DNA from: VXNE01 sp965205735
Lineage (GTDB): Bacteria > Pseudomonadota > Gammaproteobacteria > Pseudomonadales > Azotimanducaceae
DNA length: 64,000 nucleotides
Assembly: GCA_965205735.1 (NCBI GenBank)
Contig: OZ242179.1
Span: 744,001 to 808,000 of the forward strand
Direction: 5' to 3'
Part shown: positions 18,437 to 27,029 of the stretch, in pieces
How positions within the stretch are numbered: position 1 is the stretch's first letter
Layout of the letters: every line of letters begins with the position of its first letter
Program-made: the position numbers and the translations under genes
The notes under the pieces: model-generated
Told to the model about the DNA's origin: nothing
The model's input: only the letters and a program-made list of their open reading frames with translations
Database searches by the model: none

Positions 18437-18548
18437 CCCTCACGAACGGCGGGGTCTATCGGCAGATGCGGCATCCTGCCTATGCATCATAATTTAGATG
18501 AAAAAGTACGTGTATCTAATTGTTTTAATAGGTACGCAGGTGAGAATG

Positions 18549-18624
18549 TGGTGGAGCCAGCCGGGATCGAACCGGCGACCTCCACAATGCCATTGTGGCG
18601 CTCTCCCAGCTGAGCTATGGCCCC
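18549..18624 (-). tRNA. tRNA-Ala(GGC)
   Basis: 76-nt cloverleaf on the minus strand beginning GGGGCCATAGCTCAGC, with anticodon stem CCACA/TGTGG around loop ATGGCAT (anticodon GGC), T-arm GGTTCGATCCC and an encoded CCA. It is flanked on both sides by AAA/DUF4143 genes. Confidence 0.97.
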
Positions 18625-18793
18625 AGGAGACGTCGCGAATGCACGCGACGTCAGGCGCGCGATGATATGCGCCCCGTTCGCGGTGTCAATTTTTGCCTGT
18701 CTTCCTCACACTTGTCCGGCGAACCGCTTTAGCTTCGGTTGTTGGACGGGTACGAGATCGACTTCAATGCAATGCGCGGGCTCCTCGCGGAAA

Positions 18794-19966
18794 CTACGAC
18801 CTGCTGCGAAGCTTCAATGCCAGTTCCCGAAGGCCGATCCCTTCCGCCTGTCCGGAGACTGGGAAGCGGTCTTCACCTGCGTGAACGACGAAAGCGCGAG
18901 CAGGCTTGAGATCCTCGCAGGCGGAGTGAAAGCCGCGGCTGACCCTGGGCGCAAGCGAGCGCTTGATCTCGATTGCCCACATCTCGTCGCTCCCGAACTC
19001 AATGACGAGGTCGATCTCGGCCCCGCCGCCAGTCCGGTAGAAGGACGCCAAGGCTGGCCAGCGCAATGCCGCCAAGAGAGTCTCGACGGCAAAACCCTCC
19101 CAACTCTGGCCGACCACCGGATGTCCCGCGAGCGCCTCCAAAGACGGGATACCCAGCAGCGCATGCACCAAGCCACTATCACGAACGTAGACCTTCGGCG
19201 ACTTCACCAGGCGCTTTCCAACGTTCGCCCTCAGCGGCGGGAGACGCCTGACAAGCAGCAGATCTACCAGCAGGTCCACGTATCGCGTGACCGACTGAGG
19301 GCTCACCTCCAGCGCGTGCGCCAATGCCGAGGCGTTGAGGAGCGCTCCCTGTCGGTGGGCAAGCATCGTCCAGAGTCGTTCGAGCACGGCCGCCGGCACA
19401 CGCGGACCGAACTCGGCAACGTCACGCTCCAGATACGTTCTGATGAAGTCCTTGCGCCAAGTCAAGCTCGCATCGTCATCGGCAGCGAGGTAGCTCATCG
19501 GGAATCCGCCACGCAACCAGAGACGTTCTCGGGCAGCGCGTCCATCCTCCACTTCGATGGGCGATAGCGGCGTCAGGTCGAGATAGGAGATCCGGCCGGC
19601 AAGCGATTCGCCGGATTGCCGCAGGAGATCAATCGAAGCCGATCCTAGAATGAGAAACCGACCCACGCCTTTCGCTTGGCGGCGCCCGCGGTCGATCACA
19701 CCCCGCAGGGTCTGAAACAGTTCCGGGGCACGATGAATCTCGTCAAGAATCACGAGCCGATCCTCGACGCCATCAAGATACAAAACGGGTTCCGCGAGAC
19801 GATTACGGTCATCCCGATCCTCAAGATCAAGGTAGATCGCATCACGCCGATCGCCGACATCAAGCGCCAGCGTGGTCTTGCCCGATTGTCGCGGGCCGAC
19901 AATAGCGACCGCCGCCTGCAGTTCTAGCGCGTTTAGAACATCATCGCGAAGTGTTCTGGGAATCAT
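18794..19966 (-). CDS. AAA_14 / DUF4143 family ATPase
   Basis: 390 residues, full family length. Walker A VGPRQSGKTTLAL (residues ~22-34), Walker B RLVILDEIHRAPELF, sensor ILGSASIDLL, then the DUF4143 part: LLNASALAHALEVSPQSVTRYVDLL (winged helix), VYVRDSGLVHALLG, and GGGAEIDLVIEFGSDEMWAIEIK, a PD-(D/E)xK-like core. Function of the family is unsettled; mobile or toxin-antitoxin-like behaviour has been suggested. The ATG lies inside a 7-bp-arm palindrome, suggesting autoregulation. Confidence 0.88.
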   Translation of the reverse strand: MIPRTLRDDVLNALELQAAVAIVGPRQSGKTTLALDVGDRRDAIYLDLEDRDDRNRLAEPVLYLDGVEDRLVILDEIHRAPELFQTLRGVIDRGRRQAKGVGRFLILGSASIDLLRQSGESLAGRISYLDLTPLSPIEVEDGRAARERLWLRGGFPMSYLAADDDASLTWRKDFIRTYLERDVAEFGPRVPAAVLERLWTMLAHRQGALLNASALAHALEVSPQSVTRYVDLLVDLLLVRRLPPLRANVGKRLVKSPKVYVRDSGLVHALLGIPSLEALAGHPVVGQSWEGFAVETLLAALRWPALASFYRTGGGAEIDLVIEFGSDEMWAIEIKRSLAPRVSRGFHSACEDLKPARAFVVHAGEDRFPVSGQAEGIGLRELALKLRSRS

Positions 19967-19986
19967 AGACGCGCATATTGTCTATG
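19964..19986. promoter_or_regulatory. Palindrome overlapping the start codon of the AAA/DUF4143 gene
   Basis: CATAGAC and GTCTATG form a perfect 7-bp inverted repeat with a 9-bp spacer; the first arm contains the start codon complement. A protein bound here, or the RNA hairpin, could block initiation. Function is inferred from position only. Confidence 0.45.
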
Positions 19987-20121
19987 TTATGGATGATTTA
20001 CAATGATAAAAAGAGAATCGTCGAGCTCGCTCGACACGTCGACGATACTACATGCCGCCAGTCTCGCCGCCCTTGAACCCGCACCGGGCGAGCGACCGGG
20101 GTATCCGCTTCGCCGATCTCC

Positions 20122-21636
20122 TCAGTTCTCCGAGTCGGACGAGTCGGAAGAGGTGGCCGCGCGAACGGCAGCGTATTCCTTATCCAGTCGTCTCGTCGCC
20201 TTTTTTGATGTCCCGCCAAGGGCGACTACGGCGGAGCGCAGGCGCGTCCGGGTCAAGTCCGCGCCGAGGAACGCCATGGAGTCGAACAACGGCAGCGCCG
20301 CCGCGCGACCGGAGACCGCGACGAACAGCGGGAACAGGAAGTCGCGCAGCTTGATGTCCATCGCCGCGGCCAGCGCCCTGCACTCCCGCATCAGTTCGCC
20401 GCTTTCCCACGCGCGCACCGTCGCCATCATCGCGAGGGTGTGGTGCAGGACGCGCTTGCAGTCCTCCGCCGTCAACGTCTTGTGCTGGAACAGATCCGCC
20501 GACAGGGCTCGGCGTTCGCCCAACAGGTAGTCGACCTGGGGCGCGATGTCGATGAAACGCTCGGCGCGGGATTGAATCAGCGGCACAAGTCGCTCGAGCC
20601 TGTCGCGGTTGAGCGCCCATTGTCCGACCCGGTCGGCGAAATCGGCCGGCGTCAGGTTCCGGATGTACTGGCCGTTCAACCAATTGAGCTTTTCCAGATC
20701 GAAGATCGGTCCGCCCCTGGATACGCGGTCGAGATCGAACTCCGCGATCATTTCCTTAACGCTGAACACCTCGCGCTCGTCCGGCATCGACCAGCCGATC
20801 AGGCCAAGGTAGTTCAGGAGCGCTTCGGGCAGATAGCCGACATCGCGAAAGTAGTGCAGGCTGGCGGGATGCCTGCGCTTTGACAGCTTGCTCCTGTCCG
20901 GGTTGCGCAGCAGTGGCAGGTGCGCGTGCTCCGGCATGTCCCAGCCGAAATATTGATAGAGGAGCTGGTGCTTCGGCATCGAGCTGATCCAGTCGTCGCC
21001 GCGCAGGACATGGGTGATGCCCATCAGGTGGTCGTCGACAACCACGGCGAGGTGGTAGGTGGGAAATCCATCGCTCTTCAGCAGGACCTGCATGTCGACC
21101 TGGGACCAGGGAATCTCGATCACCCCGCGCAGCCGGTCCTCGAAACGGCAAGCGCCGTCGGACGGCACGCGCATGCGCACCACGTGCGGCTCCCCCTCCT
21201 CTACCCGGTCTGCCGCGGCGGCGGGATCCAATCCAGCGCAGAGACCATCGTAGCGCGGCGTCTCGCCCCGTTCGCGCTGCGCGCGTCGCAACGCATCCAG
21301 GCGCTCGGACCCGCAAAAGCAGTAGAAAGCCTTGTCCTCGTGGACGAGTCGCCGAACGTGGCGGCGATAGATATCCCCGCGCTCGCTTTGCCGGTAGGGA
21401 CCGCAGGGCCCATCCCGGTCCGGCCCTTCGTCCCACTCGATACCCGCCCATCGCAGCGCGTCGACGATCATGGACTCCGCCCTGGCGTCGGATCGTTCCC
21501 TATCGGTATCTTCGATGCGCAGGATGAACTGGCCGCCGTGCTGGCGGGCGAACACCCAGTTGAAAAGCGCCACATAAGCGGTGCCGACATGGGGATCGCC
21601 CGTAGGCGAAGGCGCAACGCGGGTGCGAACAGTCAT
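20122..21636 (-). CDS. gltX: Glutamyl-tRNA synthetase
   Basis: Class I aminoacyl-tRNA synthetase, 504 residues. N-terminus MTVRTRVAPSPTGDPHVGTAY holds the HIGH-like motif (PHVG) and the later SKLSKRRH is the KMSKS equivalent. RIEDTDRERS and YQYFGWDMPEHAHLPLLRN are typical. A zinc-type cysteine cluster is partly present (YCFCGS). The C-terminus is Ser/Asp-rich. Cytosolic and essential; it also supplies Glu-tRNA for tetrapyrrole synthesis. Confidence 0.95.
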   Translation of the reverse strand: MTVRTRVAPSPTGDPHVGTAYVALFNWVFARQHGGQFILRIEDTDRERSDARAESMIVDALRWAGIEWDEGPDRDGPCGPYRQSERGDIYRRHVRRLVHEDKAFYCFCGSERLDALRRAQRERGETPRYDGLCAGLDPAAAADRVEEGEPHVVRMRVPSDGACRFEDRLRGVIEIPWSQVDMQVLLKSDGFPTYHLAVVVDDHLMGITHVLRGDDWISSMPKHQLLYQYFGWDMPEHAHLPLLRNPDRSKLSKRRHPASLHYFRDVGYLPEALLNYLGLIGWSMPDEREVFSVKEMIAEFDLDRVSRGGPIFDLEKLNWLNGQYIRNLTPADFADRVGQWALNRDRLERLVPLIQSRAERFIDIAPQVDYLLGERRALSADLFQHKTLTAEDCKRVLHHTLAMMATVRAWESGELMRECRALAAAMDIKLRDFLFPLFVAVSGRAAALPLFDSMAFLGADLTRTRLRSAVVALGGTSKKATRRLDKEYAAVRAATSSDSSDSEN

Positions 21637-21777
21637 CCAGAATACGGACAGTGGAATCGGGCAATATTATAAGGGAACGCGCCGCGCCTGCGCCCGGTCG
21701 CACCGACGATGATCCGCGTCGAGCGGCAATCCGTCGGTGAGAAAGGCTGGCCCGATGCGGCGGGCCTTAAGGCGATC

Positions 21778-22680
21778 TCAGACGATGTTCGCAGCCGCGA
21801 GGTCGTCCATGACCTCCTGCCCGTCCGCCGTCACCAGTTCCCATGCATCGTCGACTCGCAGGAGCGCGCGGGCGAGTTTGTTGTTGAGCGCATGACCCGA
21901 CATGTAGCCTTCGAAAGCGCCGATTACCGGCCTGCCGAGCAGGTAGAGGTCGCCGATCGCATCGAGCAGCTTGTGCTTGACGAATTCGTCCTCGTAGCGC
22001 AGGCCCCCCGCGTTCATGATGCCGCCGCCGTTGATGCCGACAGCGTTTTCGAGACTCGAACCGAGGCATCGGTTGATGGCGCGGGCCTGCTCGAGCTCTT
22101 CAACTTCGCCAAATGACCGGGCGCGGCTGACATCATCATACGAGTTGTGCGCGAAATCGAGTTCCGCGTATTTCGGGTACCGCCGGTAGACCGGGTGGTC
22201 CTTGACGAAGGTATAGGCTGCCTTGAACCCGCAATACGGCGAGAGAGAAGCCTGAGCTTCCCCTTGCGACACCATGATCTTGCGCGTGATCCGCAACAGT
22301 TTCTTGGCGGCGGGCAACTCCTGAATGCCTACGCTCCGGATCAAGTTGACGAACGGCGCGGCGCTTCCATCCATGATCGGCACTTCCTCGCCGGAAAGTT
22401 CGACCAGGAGATTGTCGATTCCGAGGCCCCATAGGCCCGACATCAGGTGTTCTACCGTCGCCACTTGCACACCATCCTGAATGATGCTGGTGGACAATGT
22501 CGTGTCCGATACGTTCTGTACCAAGGCACGGACAGGACGGGAGTTCCTGATATCGGTGCGAATGAACCGGACCCCGGTATCGGCATCGGCAGGGCGAAGC
22601 GTCATGCGCACGTTTCTGCCCGAGTGCACGCCAATACCGATGGCGTGTACAGGGGCGCGAATGGTTTTTTGACTTAGCAT
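21778..22680 (-). CDS. lpxC: UDP-3-O-acyl-N-acetylglucosamine deacetylase
   Basis: Committed step of lipid A synthesis; zinc enzyme in the cytosol. 300 residues from the ATG at 22680 (MLSQKTIRAPVHAIGIGVHSG). Zinc ligands: His in ATVEHLMSGLWG, and His/Asp in KHKLLDAIGDLYLL; catalytic His in SGHALNNKLARALL; catalytic Glu in EHLMSG region neighbours. No strong Shine-Dalgarno is seen. Not next to ftsZ, unlike many gammaproteobacteria. Confidence 0.96.
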   Translation of the reverse strand: MLSQKTIRAPVHAIGIGVHSGRNVRMTLRPADADTGVRFIRTDIRNSRPVRALVQNVSDTTLSTSIIQDGVQVATVEHLMSGLWGLGIDNLLVELSGEEVPIMDGSAAPFVNLIRSVGIQELPAAKKLLRITRKIMVSQGEAQASLSPYCGFKAAYTFVKDHPVYRRYPKYAELDFAHNSYDDVSRARSFGEVEELEQARAINRCLGSSLENAVGINGGGIMNAGGLRYEDEFVKHKLLDAIGDLYLLGRPVIGAFEGYMSGHALNNKLARALLRVDDAWELVTADGQEVMDDLAAANIV

Positions 22681-22944
22681 TATTTGTCCGGACGGCATGC
22701 TCAGCTTGGGCCAAGTTGGCGCATGATAAACGCATGCAACGTGAAAATGAAGGAAAAATGGAGGAAAAGGCGGGAAAAAGATGGGGAATCCTCCGACACC
22801 CAATGAACCCAATGAATTCGGGCCCCGTCACCACGATAGCGGCCCATGTTACGCCGACATCCAACTTCGCGTCGGTGGCACGCCCCGCAATCAACTTGCA
22901 CCGCCGTGACGCAAGTGTCCCACGGCCGGCCCCGCTCGTCGACC

Positions 22945-23235
22945 ATGGACGACGCCGCGATAGAGGCGTTGATTGGTCAAGCCAGGGCCGACCACGACGC
23001 GAGCACCGGCCTCTTCCCATTCACGCGAACCCTGAACGACGCACTCACTGTGGAAGAAAAAACCGCGCTGCTCACGGAGTTGTGGCGTCTGACCCGCTTC
23101 AGCGGCGAGCGGCATCACTACGAGGAATACGTGATACGCAAGATCGCCGACCTTTCATGGAACAAAGCCGCCACCAACGCTGGAGGACTCGCATCGTCGG
23201 AGTTCCCTGGGCGTCACGGGCGCGCGGTAATCTAG
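22945..23235 (+). pseudogene. TerB-like protein fragment
   Basis: The segment FPFTRTLNDALTVEEKTALLTELWRLTRFSGERHHYEEYVIRKIADL matches, in pieces, the second half of the TerB family (helical, two LW..DG..YE repeats). The N-terminal half is absent upstream, and after KIADL the sequence changes abruptly into an unrelated tail, so ~18 C-terminal residues are also lost. The TAG stop falls in the CTAG flank of the adjacent MITE. Start chosen at MDDAAIEAL (22945). The 264 bp between lpxC and this start hold AT-rich sequence and no gene I can identify. Confidence 0.65.
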
Positions 23236-23441
23236 TGCTCCGTCAAACCTAAATCTACGGGTATCTGCGGGTCTTTTTGGCCCCTGGTGGTTTTCATGCG
23301 AGGGGTGCCCTCGCGCTCCCCGGCTGAAGGCTCCGTTGCTCCTCCTTGTGTGGTGCCTGCCACACCGCGTCGTCGCGCCTCGCCAGGAACCAAAAATCCC
23401 TCGCAGCTACACTCGCATTTTTAGGCTTGACGGAACACTAG
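23232..23441. mobile_element. MITE-like element with CTAG flanks
   Basis: 210 bp bounded by CTAG at both ends. Terminal inverted repeats read TGYTCCGTCAARCCTAAA (left TGCTCCGTCAAACC, right complement TGTTCCGTCAAGCC), and imperfect inverted similarity continues inward to GTCTTTTTGG / GGATTTTTGG, so the whole could fold back. It contains no reading frame of note. CTAG is probably a 4-bp target duplication, as made by some IS5- and IS1380-type transposases. It carries one copy of the dispersed palindromic repeat inside. Its autonomous parent is not in the window. Confidence 0.75.
23297..23334 (+). repeat. Dispersed palindromic repeat copy inside the MITE
   Basis: Contains GCGAGGGGTGCCCTCGC (7-bp arms) followed by GCTCCCCGGCTGAAGGCTCC, identical in its 3' half to the coaE units. 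Two bases are missing from the palindrome relative to the other copies. Confidence 0.9.
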
Positions 23442-23549
23442 TGGGCTAAAGGCTTCTCTACCTCAGCCACGAGGACTTCATTGCCACCAAACTGGCCGCG
23501 AGGAAGCGCACCTGAATTCGCCTCGGAGCATCGCGGGCGAGAATCCGCC

Positions 23550-24110
23550 TCAGTACGGCTGCCGATCGGACGGCCGAACCGCCTCCAGGGTAGCGACAAG
23601 ATCCCGGAATTTCTCCTGGTTCGACTCGTTCAACCCCATCAACGCCCGGTGTGCCTCGAGTACGCGTCGGCGCAGGTTCTCGACCGATGTCTCCGCCTGC
23701 GGCAACTCGGCGATTTGCGCCTCATCCACGAGGGGTTTCTCGACGATGTGGAACACGTCGTCGAAACCGACAGTTCGCAGCACGCGCGTGATGTCGGAAT
23801 TCGTCGACACCAGGGTCGGCGTGAATCCATACAGGTCCGAAGCCTTGATGGACAATTTGGCGAGAATGCCAAGCGAAGTGCTGTCGATGCCCTCGGTGGC
23901 CGTCAGGTCGACCAGCACCGACTTGAAGTCCTCGTCCCGAAACATTTCCGCGAGGAAGTCGTCCACCGCCGCGCACAGGTTCACGCGCACGTCGCCGACG
24001 AACTTGATCAGGTACATGCCGTCGTGATCGGCGACGAGAATGCGGCCGGGCGTCCTGGCGCCCGAGGCCGCGCGCTCGGCAAGTAGACGAGCCGTCTGCC
24101 GACTGTTCAT
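23550..24110 (-). CDS. STAS-domain anti-sigma factor antagonist
   Basis: 186 residues. STAS core with YLIKFVGDVRVNLCAAVDDFL and SVLVDLTATEGIDSTSLGILAKL; the Ser in DSTSLG is where SpoIIAA-like proteins are phosphorylated. An ~60-residue helical tail follows. Starts 6 bp after the stop of the upstream PP2C gene, so the two form an operon in which the phosphatase would dephosphorylate this protein, as in the HsbR-HsbA pair of Pseudomonas. No anti-sigma kinase or sigma/FlgM gene is adjacent. Confidence 0.88.
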   Translation of the reverse strand: MNSRQTARLLAERAASGARTPGRILVADHDGMYLIKFVGDVRVNLCAAVDDFLAEMFRDEDFKSVLVDLTATEGIDSTSLGILAKLSIKASDLYGFTPTLVSTNSDITRVLRTVGFDDVFHIVEKPLVDEAQIAELPQAETSVENLRRRVLEAHRALMGLNESNQEKFRDLVATLEAVRPSDRQPY

Positions 24111-24116
24111 CCTCAG

Positions 24117-25229
24117 CTAGCCCTCACAGCCGACCATGAGGCAGGTCACGTCGTCCGGCCCGGCGACCGTGGCATCGATGCCGATAGCGGACCAGAACCG
24201 ATCCATGTCCGCATCGCATTCCACGGCACTGCGTCGTAAACGGGATTCCTTGTTCGCAAACCCCGTCTCCGACATGACGTCGAGGACGCCATCGGACAAC
24301 AGCACGAGGTTGTCTCCCTCCTCGAGCTCGGCCGACGCGGATACGTATTCGACCTGATCGAACAGGCCGACCGGCTTGCCGGCCAGTTCGAGCAAGCGCG
24401 ATTCGCGGTCCCGGACATGGATGGCGTGGAGCAGGTGTCCGCCGTTGGCGTAGCAAAGCTCGTTGGTCCTCAGGTCGACGACGCCGATAAACATGGCGAC
24501 ATGCTTGTCGATGCGATTGTCGAGAATCTCGCGATTCAGCGCGACGAGGATCTCGCCCGGCGCGCGCAGCATGCTGGGGCGGTACTCGCGCCTGAGGCGG
24601 CGGGAGAAATTTTTCAGAATCACGGTCACGAACGCCGACGATGCGCCGTGGCCGGATACGTCGGCGATGTAGAAGACGAAGTGGTCATCGGTGATGCGGA
24701 AGTAGTCGACGAAGTCACCAGACAAGAGCAGGGACGGCTGGATTCGGTGGCGCAACCGATATTGGTCTATGGCGACGGGATTGGGCGGCAGCATACCCAT
24801 CTGAATGTAGCGTCCTGCCCGCTGATCCTGTTCCAGATCGCTGACCTGCTGGAACAGAGAGGGATCGTTGGCGCGACGCGCCCGCGAACGATAGACGTTC
24901 CGGTCCATGATTTCGGCAATCGTGCCCGCCCGCGCCGGCCACGGCAGTACATCGGTGAATCCAAGGGCCATGGCCAGCGTCAGATCCGCGGCGGAAGGTG
25001 CGGACAAGGCCACCAGAACTGCTGGAACGCGTTCCATCCTGCGCGCCAAAGGCCGCGCCAGCGTCGCAAGGGAAGCGGCATCGCGAAAACCCAGGACGAA
25101 CATATCGGCGGCACTGAGAACCCCTAACTGATCCGCGCGGCCGCGGGTCGAGTCGTAACCGAGTTCGGTAAGGCGCTGAACTAACGATGAGGCTACAGCG
25201 TCATCGTCATCCATCACCACGATGGACAT
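24117..25229 (-). CDS. PP2C-type phosphatase with degenerate receiver domain
   Basis: 370 residues. Residues ~1-120 resemble a response-regulator receiver (MSIVVMDDDDAVASSLVQRL with an acidic pocket), but the phospho-acceptor position reads ADMFVLGFRD with no Asp at the usual strand end, and the Lys is not evident. A short coiled linker leads to a SpoIIE/PP2C phosphatase with all metal-binding acidic motifs: GDFVDYFRI, IADVSGHGASSAF, LLSDGVLDV and PDDVTCLMV. Likely partner: the STAS protein encoded directly downstream. Confidence 0.88.
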   Translation of the reverse strand: MSIVVMDDDDAVASSLVQRLTELGYDSTRGRADQLGVLSAADMFVLGFRDAASLATLARPLARRMERVPAVLVALSAPSAADLTLAMALGFTDVLPWPARAGTIAEIMDRNVYRSRARRANDPSLFQQVSDLEQDQRAGRYIQMGMLPPNPVAIDQYRLRHRIQPSLLLSGDFVDYFRITDDHFVFYIADVSGHGASSAFVTVILKNFSRRLRREYRPSMLRAPGEILVALNREILDNRIDKHVAMFIGVVDLRTNELCYANGGHLLHAIHVRDRESRLLELAGKPVGLFDQVEYVSASAELEEGDNLVLLSDGVLDVMSETGFANKESRLRRSAVECDADMDRFWSAIGIDATVAGPDDVTCLMVGCEG

Positions 25230-25348
25230 TCGATTTCCGCAGGTGGTGGCGATAGGGCGCGCACGCTACTCCTTTCGAACGCCTACGACAAGACCATTCG
25301 ACCAACCGATTCAGCCTCGATTCATGCCGGCGCTGTCGAGGCGGCCAT

Positions 25349-26101
25349 TCAATCTCCAGACGCGCCAACTATCCCTCGCGCGGCCAGCCGTTCGAGGATG
25401 TCCGCGCCAAACTCGACGATCCGTTCGGGGTCGCGTTCGAGTTCGCCGGCGACCTGGTTCAGCGCATCCCGCGCCGAGGGGGCGCCTCCGAGAATCTGCA
25501 GCAAACGCACGGTCACTTCGTTGGACGACATGAACCTCACCCGCTCCGCCGCGTCCCGGTAGCCGATCAGCCAGGTGGCTTCTTCCGCCGGCGCCGCCGG
25601 CTGAAAGTCGGGTCCTATCTTGTGCACGGGGAACCGATAACGCAGCGGCCGGGCCAGCGGCGAAAGCGCGAGAGGACGGTCGAGGACCGGGGCTTCCGGA
25701 CGCTCCGCAAACGGCTCCGCGTCCGACATGTCCAGCGCCAGCGCCACCCACTCGAAGTGGCACAACTCCAACAGAAACGGGGCGTCCTCGGAAGAATCGC
25801 GCTCGGTCTCCAGATAGACGAGGAACTCCTGCGGGATCTGCAGGAAATATGGCGAACCCGAGACGTGGCGATGAATGAAGTCGCGCACCATCGCGTTCCA
25901 ATGCGCGTCGCTCAAGATTCCGCGTGCCACGCGAAACGTCTTCGCGAGGAAATTCTCGATATTCTGATAGACGAGGCCGACGTAGACATCCATGCGCCGC
26001 GACGCGATGCCGGCGGGCGGCGAGTTGTGATCGGGATGCCGGATGTGCGCCGCGAAGTCGTACTGCAGCGCGCGGAACTTCGGCAGATTGCTGCCACGCA
26101 C
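25349..26101 (-). CDS. hvfC: HvfC/BufC family (DUF2063) putative DNA-binding / RiPP partner protein
   Basis: 250 residues. The N-terminal DUF2063 domain contains FRALQYDFAAHIRHPDHNSPP and RMDVYVGLVYQNIENFLAKTFRVARG, the family signature. The C-terminal part ends with an HTH-like segment. In bufferin operons this protein partners the DUF692 enzyme during precursor modification. Begins 3 bp after the hvfB stop. Confidence 0.87.
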   Translation of the reverse strand: MRGSNLPKFRALQYDFAAHIRHPDHNSPPAGIASRRMDVYVGLVYQNIENFLAKTFRVARGILSDAHWNAMVRDFIHRHVSGSPYFLQIPQEFLVYLETERDSSEDAPFLLELCHFEWVALALDMSDAEPFAERPEAPVLDRPLALSPLARPLRYRFPVHKIGPDFQPAAPAEEATWLIGYRDAAERVRFMSSNEVTVRLLQILGGAPSARDALNQVAGELERDPERIVEFGADILERLAARGIVGASGD

Positions 26102-26104
26102 CTT

Positions 26105-26962
26105 TTAGGCGCCAGCCGTCGCCAAAGCGGCTCTGGAAATCGCGCGGTCCTGAATCGATCGAATGCGCTCGATCTCCGAGAGGAGCGCGGGCACGGGCGG
26201 GAAATTGAAGTCACGCTCAAGCAGCGTCGGAATCACGCCGAAGTTCGCATACGCCCGTTCGAGCAGCCCCCAAACCGGTTCGATCACGTCCGCGCCATGG
26301 GTATCGATGCGCAGGTCGGCCGCTCTCACACTGTGACCGGCGATGTGAATGTACACCGCGCGTTCTCCGGGCAAACCATCGAGAAATGCTTCCGGGTCGT
26401 AGCCGAAGTTGACGCTGTTGACGTAGATGTTGTTGACGTCGAGCAGGAGGTCGCAGTCCGCGCGGTCGATCACCGCCCTGATGAACTCCAGTTCACCCAT
26501 TTCCCGGCCCGGAGCGGCGTAGTAGGAGATGTGCTCGACCGCTATGCGCCGTTCCAGGACATCCTGCGTCCGCCGGATGCGTCCGGCGACGTATTCCACG
26601 GCCTCCCCGGTGAACGGGATCGGCATGAGGTCGTAAAGATGGCCGTGATCGCTACAGTAACTCAGGTGCTCCGTGTAGCAGCGCACATCGAATTCGTCAA
26701 GAAAAGCCCTGATGTTGCGGAGCAGATCGATATCGAGGGGCGCGGGGGAACCGAGGGAAAGGGACAGCCCGTGACAGACAAATGGAAAACGCTCCGCGTA
26801 GCCGCGAAACTGTCGGCCGAATCGGCCGCCTACGCCGATCCAGTTCTCCGGCGCGACCTCCATGAAGTCGACGGCGGCATCCACTTCCGCCGCGTGGTCG
26901 TCCAACCGGACAAACATACCCCGCCGCAAGCCGAGCCCAACGCCCTGCACGGGATAATTCAT
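26105..26962 (-). CDS. hvfB: DUF692 / MNIO multinuclear iron oxidase (HvfB/BufB)
   Basis: 285 residues from the ATG at 26962. TIM-barrel MNIO enzyme that oxidises Cys (sometimes Asp or Asn) in RiPP precursors using two or three iron ions. Metal-ligand regions visible: FMEVAPENWIG, FVCHGLSLSLGS, YTEHLSYC, VEHISYY, LLLDVNNIYVNSVNFG, YIHIAGH and LLERDFNFP. Full length. Expressed from the same unit as the acidic precursor upstream, after a strong intergenic hairpin. Confidence 0.92.
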   Translation of the reverse strand: MNYPVQGVGLGLRRGMFVRLDDHAAEVDAAVDFMEVAPENWIGVGGRFGRQFRGYAERFPFVCHGLSLSLGSPAPLDIDLLRNIRAFLDEFDVRCYTEHLSYCSDHGHLYDLMPIPFTGEAVEYVAGRIRRTQDVLERRIAVEHISYYAAPGREMGELEFIRAVIDRADCDLLLDVNNIYVNSVNFGYDPEAFLDGLPGERAVYIHIAGHSVRAADLRIDTHGADVIEPVWGLLERAYANFGVIPTLLERDFNFPPVPALLSEIERIRSIQDRAISRAALATAGA

Positions 26963-26974
26963 GACTAGAGAAAG

Positions 26975-27012
26975 TGAAGTACCGAGCGCCTCAAACAGCG
27001 CTCGGTACTTCA
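26975..27012 (-). terminator. Strong hairpin between precursor and maturase genes (attenuator-like)
   Basis: TGAAGTACCGAGCGC and GCGCTCGGTACTTCA are perfect 15-bp arms around an 8-nt loop, placed 13 bp upstream of the hvfB start and 17 bp after the hvfA stop. On the minus strand it is followed by CTTTCTC rather than a clean U tract, so it may be a partial terminator or a 3' stabilising stem for hvfA mRNA, giving more precursor than enzyme. Confidence 0.7.
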
Positions 27013-27029
27013 AGCATCACCTGGGTGAT

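Noticed and set aside
20010..20055. ATCGTCGA...TCGACGAT hairpin as gltX terminator
   Set aside because: It lies ~75 bp past the gltX stop with a long loop and no T-run; the Sal-like CGTCGA content may be chance in GC-rich DNA.
22465..22677. Plus-strand frames over lpxC
   Set aside because: Antisense to the zinc-binding part of LpxC; no family match.
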